From NCBI GenBank assembly GCA_050012175.1, contig JBEKHR010000007.1:62001-126000 (forward strand): 64,000 nt of DNA, written 5' to 3'. The translations under genes were made by a program, and so were the position numbers. Of this stretch, positions 33,939 through 42,806 are shown piece by piece (positions within the stretch are counted from its first letter, which is position 1; each line of letters opens with the position of its first letter). Origin of the DNA: CAVROP01 sp050012175. Its GTDB lineage: Bacteria; Acidobacteriota; Terriglobia; UBA7540. The notes under the pieces were generated by a model. The model was not told the origin of the DNA. It made no database searches and worked only from the letters and a program-made list of their open reading frames with translations.

Positions 33939-35678
33939 CTAAGGTGGCAAACCCACGCGGCGCACGAGGTCTTGAAAACGAGGATCCGAGCGAAGAGCGT
34001 CCAGCCTTGGCTCCGCCTTGAGGCTCATAAGCATTGAGAAGGAGCGTTCTTCGTAGGCCCTTTCCAGCCACTTGAACGCTTGGTCTGCCTCATCAAGGCC
34101 GACGTAAATAATCGCAAAATCGTATGCCGAGACAAATCTCCGCTCCGAGAGCTTGTGCAATTCTTTGAGCGCCTTCCGCGCGTACCCTCTTCTCTTAAAC
34201 ACGGCATGGGCATGGCCGAGTGCCCCTACCCTGTCGGGACTGCCTGGGGAAACTGCCAGCGCTTTTTGGAGATGCGCGATCGTTTTCTCGTACATTCCCT
34301 TTTGCTCATAGGCCCAAGCAAGGAAGTAGTGCGCCGCAGCGAAGTCAGGTTCCATCTGGACCGTCTGCCTGAGCTGTTCGATCGCCTCATCGTACCGGCG
34401 CCCCCGGTACAACATCAGCCCTAAGTGGGTTCTGATAATGAGGGACAGGGGATTAAGCTCTTGGGCTCGTCGCATCTCGGCCAGGGCCTCATCCACGCGC
34501 CCCAGCATTCCTAAATAGAACCCATGCCAATGACGGGCAGTCGCAAAGTTCGGGTTAAGCTCTATGGCGCGCTGGTAGATATGCTCGGCCCCGGCCCAGT
34601 CCCAGTCGAATGAATGCTTGGCGAAAGCCAAGGCGTTGTGGGCTTCGGGAAGCAAATCGTTAAGCTCCAGAGCCCTGATCGCTGCCGCCTTGGCTCTGGG
34701 GAAAGCCTGCTTCCCGGGAAAGACACGGAAGTGATCAGCCAAGTCCAAGGCGACAGCTAACCCAGCATATGCCACGGCATACCTGGAGTCTCTTGAGGTC
34801 GCCTCCTTAAAGTGCTCAATCGCATTCTTCACCCCTTCGGCGGTTCCTTTGTTCAAGCAGTAACGACCTTTGAGAAACGCCTCGTGGGCTCCCTGATTCG
34901 TGGTCGAAGCCCCAGCCATTGCCGCGCGCTTTGCGGGAAGCAATTCAACCTGCAATGAGCGAGCAATGTGGCGGGCAACCTCGCTGTGGATCGCCACTAC
35001 ATTTGCCCGGTCGCCCTCAAAGCTATCGGCCCAGAGGTGAGTGCGGTCCTTGACCTGGATGAGTTCTACGGTGATACGCACTCGGTCGCCCGCACGGCGC
35101 ACGCTGCCTTTGAGGACATAGTCCGCCCCCAGCTCGCGCCCGATTTGGTCAATGTCCTTGTCGGTGTTCTTGTATCGAATCGCAGATGCCCGGGCGATGA
35201 CGCCCAGACGCTGCGGGTGCAAGCGTCCCAACCGCGCAATCATCTCCTCGGTCATCCCGTCGCTGAAGTACTCCTGCCCGGCATCACCTGTCAGGTTCTC
35301 GAACGGCAGCACCGCCACAATCGGCTTGTCCGCTCGGGGCTCTGCTTCCAAGGTTGCGATGAAGCGGTAGCCTCGCCGGGGCAGAGTTTCAATGAATTGT
35401 GAATGAGCGGCGGAATCGCCTAAGGCCCGGCGGAGCTTTTTGACCGCCGTGGCCAAACTGTGCTCGAAGTCCACAAAAGTGTTGCCGGACCAAAGTCTCT
35501 TCTGGAGTTCCTCTCGCGTCACAACTTCGCCGGGCCGCTCGAGCAACACCAACAGAATTTGAAAGGGTTGTTCCTGGAGCTTTATCTTCACTCCGTGCTT
35601 GCGCAGCTCTCCGGCTTGAAGATCAACTGCGAACGCTGCGAAGCGAACCTCGTGGGGGCGACTCGAAACTTTTTCCAT
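33939..35678 (-). CDS. Winged-helix (OmpR/PhoB-type) regulator with TPR repeats
   Basis: A 579-residue protein. The N-terminal DNA-binding winged helix spans residues 1-100 (ELRKHGVKIKLQEQPFQILL, ERPGEVVTREELQKRLW, VDFEHSLATAVKKLRRALGD, FIETLPRRGYRFIA). It is followed by a segment VAVLPFENLTGDAGQEYFSD typical of the TolB-like N-terminal domain of CadC/Adenylate-cyclase-type regulators, and then many TPR units (for example NPNFATARHWHGFYLGMLGR). No membrane helix is evident. The start ATG 35678 has GGAG upstream and puts the domain at its natural place. It lies between two paralogous secreted-protein genes and is transcribed oppositely to both, so control of these is plausible but unproven. 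Confidence 0.85.
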   Translation of the reverse strand: MEKVSSRPHEVRFAAFAVDLQAGELRKHGVKIKLQEQPFQILLVLLERPGEVVTREELQKRLWSGNTFVDFEHSLATAVKKLRRALGDSAAHSQFIETLPRRGYRFIATLEAEPRADKPIVAVLPFENLTGDAGQEYFSDGMTEEMIARLGRLHPQRLGVIARASAIRYKNTDKDIDQIGRELGADYVLKGSVRRAGDRVRITVELIQVKDRTHLWADSFEGDRANVVAIHSEVARHIARSLQVELLPAKRAAMAGASTTNQGAHEAFLKGRYCLNKGTAEGVKNAIEHFKEATSRDSRYAVAYAGLAVALDLADHFRVFPGKQAFPRAKAAAIRALELNDLLPEAHNALAFAKHSFDWDWAGAEHIYQRAIELNPNFATARHWHGFYLGMLGRVDEALAEMRRAQELNPLSLIIRTHLGLMLYRGRRYDEAIEQLRQTVQMEPDFAAAHYFLAWAYEQKGMYEKTIAHLQKALAVSPGSPDRVGALGHAHAVFKRRGYARKALKELHKLSERRFVSAYDFAIIYVGLDEADQAFKWLERAYEERSFSMLMSLKAEPRLDALRSDPRFQDLVRRVGLPP

Positions 35679-35884
35679 GGGAAGCTCCAACATTCTACAA
35701 CGTATCCCAAACAAAGGAAAGCCTCTTCCGAGAATCTTCCGAGAATCGCGCCGCCTATCGAATTCGCCCTTTGTTCTGGGTAGGTTTCCTGTTCATCCAA
35801 AGTCCAACAACAGTTCACCCACTGTGCATTGACGCCGCAACAGGCCTGAAGGAACATGGCTGCGTAAAGAAAAGGGAGAGTCAA

Positions 35885-36268
35885 ATGAAAAAGGAGAATG
35901 AAACGAATATGAATATCAGAAAGTGTTTCGGAACATCGGTTCTGTCGGTGGCGCTGCTTCTGGCCTCGCGCATTCCCGCCTTGGCTAAGGACTCGCTGAC
36001 TGTGACCCTTTCCCATGATGTCGTTCTGAACGGGACAAGTCTTCCGGCAGGTAAGTGTTCTGTACGGTGGGAGACCCACAGCCCTGAGGCAACCGTAGAA
36101 TTCGTGCGGCACCACAAAGTTGTTCTCTCAACAGAAGGCAGAATCGAGGAGCGCACCGGGAAATGCAACCGCCCTGCGGTCGTCTACAACACAGCCTCGG
36201 ACGGGACGATGTCCCTGATTGAGATTCGCTTCGCTCACTCGAACAAGGTTCTCGTTTTCAATCAATAA
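35885..36268 (+). CDS. Small secreted protein, paralogue 2
   Basis: A 127-residue exported protein clearly homologous to the product at 33450-33809: VTLSHDVVLNGTSLPAGKCS, WETHSPEATVEF, HHKVVLSTEGRIEERTGKCN, VVYNTASDGTMSLIEIRFAH and the ending KVLVFNQ match it closely. The ATG at 35885 has GGGAGAG upstream; ATG 35909 (aligned with the paralogue start) has AAGGAG at a longer distance and is an alternative. It is divergent from the regulator gene. The duplication, with the regulator between, suggests a local family expansion. Confidence 0.78.
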   Translation: MKKENETNMNIRKCFGTSVLSVALLLASRIPALAKDSLTVTLSHDVVLNGTSLPAGKCSVRWETHSPEATVEFVRHHKVVLSTEGRIEERTGKCNRPAVVYNTASDGTMSLIEIRFAHSNKVLVFNQ

Positions 36269-36422
36269 CACCCCCCACTGAAAGCCGCCGCCGAAGATCC
36301 GAAAACTAAAATGGCGGGCCGCTTCCACGGGTCGCCAACTTCTCTTGGCAGGGAAAATGCTCTTGCCCACTCCTGCTTTTCCCGTGGGTCTCAGAACCTT
36401 CCCCGTGTAAGATAGTGGGCTT

Positions 36423-37130
36423 ATGGTCCCCCTCCCCCTCACCGACCACATCCGTCGGCGGAGCTTCTGGTTTATTACCCTCGCCATCATCATCGCGAAC
36501 GTATGGGTTTTCTTCTTTGAGCTTGCGCACGGCCCAAATATTAACCGACTGGTTTTTGTCTTTGGAATCGTCCCGGCGCGATATGTCACACGCTATGGGT
36601 TCGCAAACCTGACAGTCGCAGGGTTTCTCATCCCCGTCTTCGCTTCCATGTTCCTGCACGGAGGATGGTTGCACCTCCTGGGAAACATGCTCTTCCTCTT
36701 CGTGTTCGGGCGGAGTGTGGAAGACCGCTTTGGGCATTTCAAGTTTCTGTGTCTCTACTTACTTTCAGGTTTGGCGGGGGCAATTCTTCACGTCGTCCTC
36801 AACGCGGGGTCCCGCATGCCGACCATCGGAGCGAGCGGAGCTATCGCAGGAGTGCTTGGCGCCTACTTCGTCAGCTTTCCACGAGCCCGCATTACGACTC
36901 TAATCCCCTTGATCTTCTTTTTTTGGACGGTCGAGCTGCCCGCCATCCTGGTGCTTGGCTACTGGTTCCTGATCCAGTTCGTTACGGGCTACCAGATGCT
37001 GGCGATTCAGTCCGCCACGGGTGGCGGGGTGGCTTGGTGGGCCCACGTCGGAGGATTCGTGATGGGGATGATCCTCGCGATGGCATTCCGGCCCGCCAAA
37101 AGAGGCCCGGTGGTCGAAATCCTGCCTTGA
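36423..37130 (+). CDS. Rhomboid-family intramembrane serine protease
   Basis: A 235-residue membrane protease. The catalytic serine is Ser138 in TIGASGAIAGVLGAYF, the paired His is His208 in WWAHVGGFVMGM, and the HxxxN motif is HGGWLHLLGNMLFLFVFG (Asn88). Six membrane segments are evident. It cleaves transmembrane proteins within the bilayer; the substrate is unknown. It sits 154 bp after the second secreted paralogue. Confidence 0.93.
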   Translation: MVPLPLTDHIRRRSFWFITLAIIIANVWVFFFELAHGPNINRLVFVFGIVPARYVTRYGFANLTVAGFLIPVFASMFLHGGWLHLLGNMLFLFVFGRSVEDRFGHFKFLCLYLLSGLAGAILHVVLNAGSRMPTIGASGAIAGVLGAYFVSFPRARITTLIPLIFFFWTVELPAILVLGYWFLIQFVTGYQMLAIQSATGGGVAWWAHVGGFVMGMILAMAFRPAKRGPVVEILP

Positions 37131-37339
37131 GTTTTTCCAAGGAGAGAAGAAGTCAGGAGTCTGGAGTCAGAAGACAGAACGTAGGCATTAAGCAGTAGGC
37201 AGTGGGCAATAGGCAGTGGGCTGTCTGCTCTTGGAGCCTATTTTATCCCATCCCACCAAGCGGGATGGGCCACATTATTCCGCCACTCCGTGGCTCAAGG
37301 TGCCCCGCGCAGGCTTCGCGAGAGCTCATCGTCATCCTA

Positions 37340-38299
37340 TCAGCGAGCCGCACCCTCGCTTTCCTCCCCACGTTCGCGCTCGGCCAAGTACATGCCCAGC
37401 AGAATCAGTCCGCCGCCGGCGACGACCCTCAGTGTGATCCTCTCCCCAAGCAGCCATGCCCCTAGAAGCGCCGCCACAACCGGCTGGAGGTACGCGAATG
37501 CTGCCACGCGTGACGCGGAAAGTTCGGTAAGAGCGAACGCGTAGAAAAGGTAGGCCACGACCGTACCCAGGACGACCATGAATGCCAAGCTACCCCAGGC
37601 GGCGCGGGTCACGTTGGCCCAGCGGATATTGAGAACTGAGCGACCGGCAAACGGGATCATCAGCAAGGAACCGATCGCGAACGTCAAGGTGTTAAGGGTA
37701 AGCGCGTCGTACCGATTGGCTATTTCCTTAACCTGAATCGTGTAGTAAGCGAATGAGACGCTGCCCGCTAACACAATCAGGTCTCCCTGCCAGTGGGCCG
37801 CGCTCCCCTTCTCCGCTCCGCCGAGCGTCAGGATAGCTACTCCCCCGAAGGAAATCAGCATGCCGAGGAACTTGGGCAGGGTTAATGGCTCCAACCGCAT
37901 CAGGCAAGAAAGCGCCAGCACCATGACTGGACCCAGCGCCACGATCAGCCCGGTGTGCGCCACGGAGGTCCAAGCCAAGCCGTTAATGAAGCAAATCTGG
38001 TTGAGTGTCATCCCGTTGGATGCGACAACTGTGAGGACAAGCCATTGACGCCCGCTCAAACGCAACTTAGGCCGTCCCCGCCATGCCAGGAACAGCGCCC
38101 CAAAAAGGATGGCAGCACCCGCCAGGCGCAACTGCGCCAACCCCATTCCCCCAAAACCGTTCACAGCCTCTTTTCCTGCCACGATATTGGAGGCCCAAAA
38201 CACTGTCCCCCAGAGCAGGAGAAAATGCATCAAGGCGTGGCTGTGGCCATGGGCCTTTGGGGGAGCGTGTTGAACTCCTTTGGCCAGCGTGCTACCCAA
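37340..38299 (-). CDS. EamA/DMT-superfamily transporter
   Basis: A 319-residue protein with ten membrane segments in two repeats, typical of the drug/metabolite transporter superfamily: WGTVFWASNIVAGKEAVNGF opens repeat 1 and a second segment with TVVAYLFYAFALTELSASRV lies in repeat 2. It probably exports an amino acid, peptide or related metabolite. It overlaps the NSAR/MenC-like gene by 8 bp and is the last gene of the mazG-GNAT-NSAR-EamA operon, which hints at export or uptake of an acylated amino acid or related molecule (inference). Confidence 0.85.
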   Translation of the reverse strand: MGSTLAKGVQHAPPKAHGHSHALMHFLLLWGTVFWASNIVAGKEAVNGFGGMGLAQLRLAGAAILFGALFLAWRGRPKLRLSGRQWLVLTVVASNGMTLNQICFINGLAWTSVAHTGLIVALGPVMVLALSCLMRLEPLTLPKFLGMLISFGGVAILTLGGAEKGSAAHWQGDLIVLAGSVSFAYYTIQVKEIANRYDALTLNTLTFAIGSLLMIPFAGRSVLNIRWANVTRAAWGSLAFMVVLGTVVAYLFYAFALTELSASRVAAFAYLQPVVAALLGAWLLGERITLRVVAGGGLILLGMYLAERERGEESEGAAR

Positions 38300-39398
38300 A
38301 CAGTTCCTTTCTTACTGTCACTTTTTCGATTCGGTCGAGGTTGGGCTCATATCCCAGCCCGGGCGCCTGGGGGACGTGAATGGTTCCTTGCACGGTCACG
38401 GTCACCTCCGGGTCGATGATATCCTCCGCCCAGTATCGCTTGCTGGCAGAAACGTCTCCCGGAAGGGTGAATCCGGGCAGCGAGGACATGGCAATATTGT
38501 GAGCCCGCCCGATTCCTGACTCCAGCATCCCGCCACACCAAACCGGAATGTTTTTTGCCCGGCACACATCATGAACCTGTTTGGCCGACGTTAAGCCCCC
38601 CACGCGGCCGAGCTTCACGTTAATGATCTTGCAAGCGCCGATTTCGATAGCCTTCCGCGCGTCGTCGGCGCTGTGGATCGACTCATCCAGGCAAATCGGC
38701 GTGGAGATTTCCCTTTGCAGCTTGGCGTGATCAATGATGTCGTCCCAGCCCAGCGGCTGCTCAACCATCATCAAATAGAACCGATCGAATTGCTTCAGGT
38801 GCGCCAAGTCGGCGAGCGTGTAAGCGGAATTCGCATCGGCCATCAGGGCGATTCGAGGAAACTCTGTGCGGATGCGGTCCAGAACATTGATATCCCAACC
38901 CGGCTTAACCTTCACCTTGATCCGCTGATACCCTGCTGAAACTTCACGGGCGATTTTTTCCAGCAGTTCCTCGACGCTGTTCTGAATCCCGATGGATACC
39001 CCGCACGGAATCTCATCCAGCGTCCCGCCAATCGTTTTCGCCAGAGGAATGCTTCTCTGTTGCGCTTCGATCACCCAAAGTGCGTTCTCCAAAGCCGCTT
39101 TGGCCATGTTGTGACCACGAATGGGACGGAACCGTCCGGCAACTTCAGAAGGCGATGTCCACTGCTTGCCTAATACCCAAGGAATGAGGAAATCGCGCAA
39201 GACATGCCAGGCAGTTTCGGGAGTTTCGTGACTGTAGAACGGCTCTTCTCCTGCGGTGACTTCGCCCCATCCTGCCAGGCCTTCCGCATCGACCCGCACA
39301 AGGACGATTCTGCGCGTTGTAGTTCTGCCGAAACTCGTCTCGAAAAAATGGACGAGTGGCATTTGAATTTCCCGGAGTTCCACACGATTAATCTTCAT
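38292..39398 (-). CDS. menC: Enolase-superfamily N-acylamino-acid racemase / o-succinylbenzoate synthase
   Basis: A 368-residue enzyme of the muconate-lactonising subgroup. The catalytic residues are visible: the KxK motif Lys163 and Lys165 (IKVKVKPGWD), metal ligands Asp188 (LMADANSAY), Glu213 (VEQPLGWDD) and Asp238 (CLDESIH), and Lys262 (INVKLGRVGG). In NSAR-type proteins the enzyme racemises N-succinyl amino acids, and o-succinylbenzoate synthase activity is often shared. The neighbouring GNAT acetyltransferase and exporter favour the N-acyl-amino-acid role over menaquinone synthesis, since no other men genes are present. It overlaps both neighbours. The symbol reflects the protein family, not a proven role. 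Confidence 0.85.
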   Translation of the reverse strand: MKINRVELREIQMPLVHFFETSFGRTTTRRIVLVRVDAEGLAGWGEVTAGEEPFYSHETPETAWHVLRDFLIPWVLGKQWTSPSEVAGRFRPIRGHNMAKAALENALWVIEAQQRSIPLAKTIGGTLDEIPCGVSIGIQNSVEELLEKIAREVSAGYQRIKVKVKPGWDINVLDRIRTEFPRIALMADANSAYTLADLAHLKQFDRFYLMMVEQPLGWDDIIDHAKLQREISTPICLDESIHSADDARKAIEIGACKIINVKLGRVGGLTSAKQVHDVCRAKNIPVWCGGMLESGIGRAHNIAMSSLPGFTLPGDVSASKRYWAEDIIDPEVTVTVQGTIHVPQAPGLGYEPNLDRIEKVTVRKELFG

Positions 39399-40128
39399 AA
39401 GGGTCCAATAAGTAACGGGCTGATTTCCCCTCGTATTCGAATCCTGTGATCACCAGCTTATGAGCAAAGGAGTCTTGCAGTTGCTGGCGAACCTCCAACT
39501 GGCGCTGGCGCGCTTCGCGGGGGTTTGACTGCCTCATTTGATCGATATTAGCTGGAATCTCGACCACCGCCGCCGGCTTCTCTTTGCTGCCGCGTGGCAA
39601 CTTTCCCGCCATCGCCCGTTTGACCCGTGATGACCTCAGCCGCCATTCCGCAATCAGGCGGTCACTGGCCAACCCCTTTTGGAGCCTGCTCTCCACCTGA
39701 CCGTAGTAGTCTGGTTGGTAAAAGCGAGCGATGGCGCCCAGGCGAACAATGTTGAGGTACGCATTCTTCGCCCGGAGAGGATCAAAGGTCCACTCGATAA
39801 GGTCGATGCCGGCTCGAAGCGCCTCGCGTCTCTGCGCCATCTTCAACGCCCGGCCCAGTCCTCTGTTTTCATGCGCGCGCAAAACCCCCAGGGAGAGCGA
39901 GTGATAATAGCAGTCGATGCCATGCCAGGCAGGCAAGGAAGCTACGAAACCCACCAAGGAGCCTTGCGGCGTGAAACCTCCCAGCGCCTGCCCTCCTATT
40001 CGATTGAGGGTTACGAACAGCCTTAGAGGGTAGAGTTCGTGTTCCGCGTACCCCCAAATCTCCCGCTGCACCTTGACAAGGGCGGCAAGTTCTTCCAGCT
40101 TTTGGCAAGGCCGAATCGTATACTTCAA
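39388..40128 (-). CDS. GNAT-family acetyltransferase (COG3375-type)
   Basis: A 246-residue acyltransferase. The GNAT core is recognisable in TLNRIGGQALGGFTPQGSLV, YYHSLSLGVLRAHENRGLGR with ALKMAQRREALRAG, and WTFDPLRAKNAYLNIVRLGA. A family C-terminal part follows. The start is placed at TTG 40128, overlapping the mazG stop as TTGA; a longer frame from 40185 lies within mazG. It overlaps the enolase-superfamily gene by 11 bp. COG3375 members next to NSAR genes suggest N-acylation of an amino acid before racemisation (inference from context). Confidence 0.8.
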   Translation of the reverse strand: MKYTIRPCQKLEELAALVKVQREIWGYAEHELYPLRLFVTLNRIGGQALGGFTPQGSLVGFVASLPAWHGIDCYYHSLSLGVLRAHENRGLGRALKMAQRREALRAGIDLIEWTFDPLRAKNAYLNIVRLGAIARFYQPDYYGQVESRLQKGLASDRLIAEWRLRSSRVKRAMAGKLPRGSKEKPAAVVEIPANIDQMRQSNPREARQRQLEVRQQLQDSFAHKLVITGFEYEGKSARYLLDPYED

Positions 40129-40979
40129 CGGGCTTCTTTTGACTTCAACTCGTTCCAAAGCGATTCCATTTCCTCTAGAGAACACTCCCCCAGATTTCTT
40201 CCACGCCTCGCGACTTCCTTTTCAAGTGCCTGAAACCTGCGCTTGAATTTCTGATTAGCTCTCCGCAGGCAAGTCTCCGGGTCGGAGCGGAGGAATCGCG
40301 CCAGGTTCGCGGCGGCAAATAGCAGGTCGCCAACCTCTTCCTCAAGCCGGGATGCTATGTTGCCTGCGTCTCGATTCAGTTCGCGGCGCAATTCCCCAAT
40401 CTCCTCTTCGACCTTTTCCAGCAGGTCCTCGACTTTTTTCCAATCGAAACCGACTTCGGAGGCCCGCAATCCCAGTTCATAGGCTTCGAGGGTCGCCGGC
40501 AGGGCTGGAGCAATCCCATCCAAAAGTGATTTTCTATCGTCCTTGCCATGAGCCGCCGACCCTCGTTCCTGCTCTTTTACTTGCAGCCAACTCTTGAGGG
40601 CTTCGTCCGCATTACTGGCGTGGACCTCGCCGAAAACGTGAGGATGCCGCCGAATGAGTTTTGCGTGCACGCGCTCGATCACGTTGTCGATGTCGAAGCG
40701 TCCTTCCTCTTCCGCCAAACGGGAATAGAACACTACCTGGAAGAGCAGGTCGCCTAACTCATCTTCCAGTCCATTGAAATCGCGCGCGCTAATCGCGTCA
40801 ATGACTTCATAGGCCTCTTCGAGCAGCAACCCCTTGAGCGTATCGTAGTCCTGCGCGCGGTCCCAAGGGCAGCCCTCGGGGCCTCGGAGATGCGCCATCA
40901 GATCAACAAGCTTAGGGAGTTTTTCGCCGGCCAGAGTCACTCCTATCTCAGGCAGCCGGCGACCCGCACCGCCTGCCAT
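40125..40979 (-). CDS. mazG: Nucleoside triphosphate pyrophosphohydrolase MazG
   Basis: A 284-residue housekeeping NTP pyrophosphatase. Two MazG domains are visible. The first holds GCPWDRAQDYDTLKGLLLEE, EAYEVIDAI and LEDELGDLLFQVVFYSRLAE with the acidic EExxD-type metal sites. The second has VEEEIGELRREL and LEEEVGDLLFAAANLARFLR. It hydrolyses non-canonical and stress-related nucleotides to monophosphates. It is first in an operon with the GNAT, enolase and EamA genes. Confidence 0.95.
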   Translation of the reverse strand: MAGGAGRRLPEIGVTLAGEKLPKLVDLMAHLRGPEGCPWDRAQDYDTLKGLLLEEAYEVIDAISARDFNGLEDELGDLLFQVVFYSRLAEEEGRFDIDNVIERVHAKLIRRHPHVFGEVHASNADEALKSWLQVKEQERGSAAHGKDDRKSLLDGIAPALPATLEAYELGLRASEVGFDWKKVEDLLEKVEEEIGELRRELNRDAGNIASRLEEEVGDLLFAAANLARFLRSDPETCLRRANQKFKRRFQALEKEVARRGRNLGECSLEEMESLWNELKSKEAR

Positions 40980-41037
40980 CGCTGAATCCTGCTAATCTAT
41001 CAAGGCGGCAGGACAAACTGCAACATAAGTTCTGCAA

Positions 41038-41278
41038 CCAGGGTCGGGTCAAAGTCGCGGAAAAAGCGGCTCTGCTGCCTGCTGTGCGGAAAGCCTCTGG
41101 CTTTCCGGCGCAGACAGCCTCCCCTCTCCCCCTCGGGTCGGCTGGAAGGCTCAGCCTTCCAGCCGACCCGAGGGGGTTAGTCAGGGCGGAAGCCCTCGGA
41201 AAGGCGAAGCCTTTCCGCACAGCAGGCGGCAGAGTCGCTTTGAGACGTTACCTTTCGGGGATTTTGACGCGACCCTGG
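41038..41278. mobile_element. MITE-like element, copy B, with 8-bp target duplication
   Basis: A 241-bp palindromic element. Its ends CCAGGGTCGGGTCAAAGTC and GATTTTGACGCGACCCTGG form a terminal inverted repeat. It is flanked by identical TTCTGCAA on both sides (41030-41037 and 41279-41286), a target-site duplication. Inner blocks repeat GCGGCTCTGCTGCCTGCTG and its complement. It encodes no protein and needs a transposase elsewhere. It lies between mazG and the DUF1844 gene. Confidence 0.9.
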
Positions 41279-41397
41279 TTCTGCAACGACCTCGCCTTGT
41301 CGGTTCATGGAATTGTTGGTAAACTTAAGATTCGGCAGCCAGATGGAAGAATCGGCCAAGGTTTTTGGGCCGCGAAGCTGACAGGGGGAGGCGTTCA

Positions 41398-41841
41398 ATG
41401 GCCGGGGAGGAGAGCAGTTCATCTGGATTCAAGGTGGTTGACCGCCGGCCATTTGCCGCCGACGGCTCACGAAAAGAAGATATCCCTGCTGAGGAAAAAG
41501 AGGTGGAGGCTGCGCCTGAGGGCGATCGCAGCACGTCACGCGAGCCGCAAAGCGAGCCCCGCGGCCAATACGAGGATGAATCTCCTGGGTTTGAAACGCT
41601 GGTTTCTTATTTGAGCACCACGGCAATGTTCCAGCTTGGATTAATCCCCGGGCCGTCAGGAGAGCACATCCCTGCGGACATGCCCAACGCCAAGCGCACT
41701 GTCGACCTGCTGGAAGTCCTGCAGGAAAAGACGAAAGGCAATCTCAGCGCCAGCGAATCCCGATTGCTTCAAGATGTCCTCTACGAACTTCGGATGAGCT
41801 TCGTCGAGATGCAGAAGCGCCAGGCCCGCAAGAGCAAATGA
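41398..41841 (+). CDS. DUF1844 domain protein
   Basis: A 147-residue cytoplasmic protein. The first 65 residues are charged and disordered. The DUF1844 core follows: FETLVSYLSTTAMFQLGLIP, then AKRTVDLLEVLQEKTKGNLS and SESRLLQDVLYELRMSFVEM. The family is widespread in Acidobacteriota and related phyla and its function is unknown. ATG 41398 is chosen because GGGGGAGG lies upstream. It overlaps the next gene by 4 bp (ATGA), indicating coupling. Confidence 0.88.
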   Translation: MAGEESSSSGFKVVDRRPFAADGSRKEDIPAEEKEVEAAPEGDRSTSREPQSEPRGQYEDESPGFETLVSYLSTTAMFQLGLIPGPSGEHIPADMPNAKRTVDLLEVLQEKTKGNLSASESRLLQDVLYELRMSFVEMQKRQARKSK

Positions 41842-42596
41842 GACTGACTTTTTTGGGTACGGGGACTTCCACGGGGGTTCCCACCCTCGCCTGCCATTGC
41901 AGGGTTTGCACCTCTCCTGACCCGCGCGATAAGCGTACGCGGCCTTCGATCTTGGTCCGGTTTGACGGGCGGGCGGTGGTGATTGATACTACGCCGGATT
42001 TCCGGGCGCAAGCTCTGCGTGAGGGCTTGGACCGGCTGGACGCCGTGCTGTTTACGCACGCCCACGCCGACCACATCCTGGGGCTTGATGACGTGCGTGT
42101 CTATTACTTCCGGCAGCAGAAGCCCATTCCGATTTACGCTAACGCTCAGTGCATGCAAGATATCAAGCGGATTTTTAAGTACATCTTTGACGGCGACTAT
42201 CCCTACGGTGGGATTGCCCGGCTCGACCCGCGCCTCATTGACGGGCCTTTCGAGGTGGAAGGACTAAAGGTGATTCCCGTCCCATTGATGCATGGCAATC
42301 TGCCCATCTTGGGATTCCGTATGAACGATGTGGCCTACCTCACCGACGTGAGCGAGATTCCCGAAACGAGTTATCCTTTGCTGCAAGGTCTGGATGTGTT
42401 AGTCCTTGATGCCTTACGACCCCATCCCCACCCCACCCACCTGACCGTGGAACAATCGCTCAACCTGATGGAGCGGTTAAGGGTTCGAAGAGGCTACTGC
42501 ACGCACATCGCTCACGATTTGGGACACGAGGAAACCAACGCCAAGCTTCCGCCGCACGTGCGACTGGCTTACGACGGGCTGCAGCTGGAGTTTTAG
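41838..42596 (+). CDS. MBL-fold metallohydrolase, PhnP-like phosphodiesterase
   Basis: A 252-residue metal-dependent hydrolase. The metal motif THAHADHILGLDDVR and the N-terminal LGTGTSTGVPTLACHCRVC, with the zinc-binding cysteines of the PhnP group, are clear. Further metal ligands are LMHGNLPILGF, LTDVSEIPE and THIAHDLGHEETN. Such enzymes cleave cyclic or diester phosphates. Its start overlaps the DUF1844 stop codon by 4 nt. Confidence 0.9.
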   Translation: MRLTFLGTGTSTGVPTLACHCRVCTSPDPRDKRTRPSILVRFDGRAVVIDTTPDFRAQALREGLDRLDAVLFTHAHADHILGLDDVRVYYFRQQKPIPIYANAQCMQDIKRIFKYIFDGDYPYGGIARLDPRLIDGPFEVEGLKVIPVPLMHGNLPILGFRMNDVAYLTDVSEIPETSYPLLQGLDVLVLDALRPHPHPTHLTVEQSLNLMERLRVRRGYCTHIAHDLGHEETNAKLPPHVRLAYDGLQLEF

Positions 42597-42667
42597 AGAA
42601 GTCGAGGAGTCGAGGAGTCGAGAGTCGAAGAGTCCCTAACTTCGCGACCTTCGACTCTCGAGCAATA

Positions 42668-42749
42668 TGTCATTCTGAGCGAAGCGAAGAATCTCTGCAG
42701 TTCCTTCGTTCTGGTACTGTGGAGATTTTTTGCTTCGCTCAGAATGACA
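42668..42749. repeat. Palindromic repeat (TCATTCTGAGCGAAGCGA family), copy 2
   Basis: The arms TGTCATTCTGAGCGAAGCGA and TGCTTCGCTCAGAATGACA form an inverted repeat between the PhnP-like gene and ribF. It is a diverged relative of 12488-12599. Short GTCGAGGAGTCGAG-type units flank it on both sides. Confidence 0.85.
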
Positions 42750-42806
42750 GCGCCCACTTGAAGTTCTTAACTCCTCGACCTTCGACTCTCGACTTTTCGA
42801 CTGACT

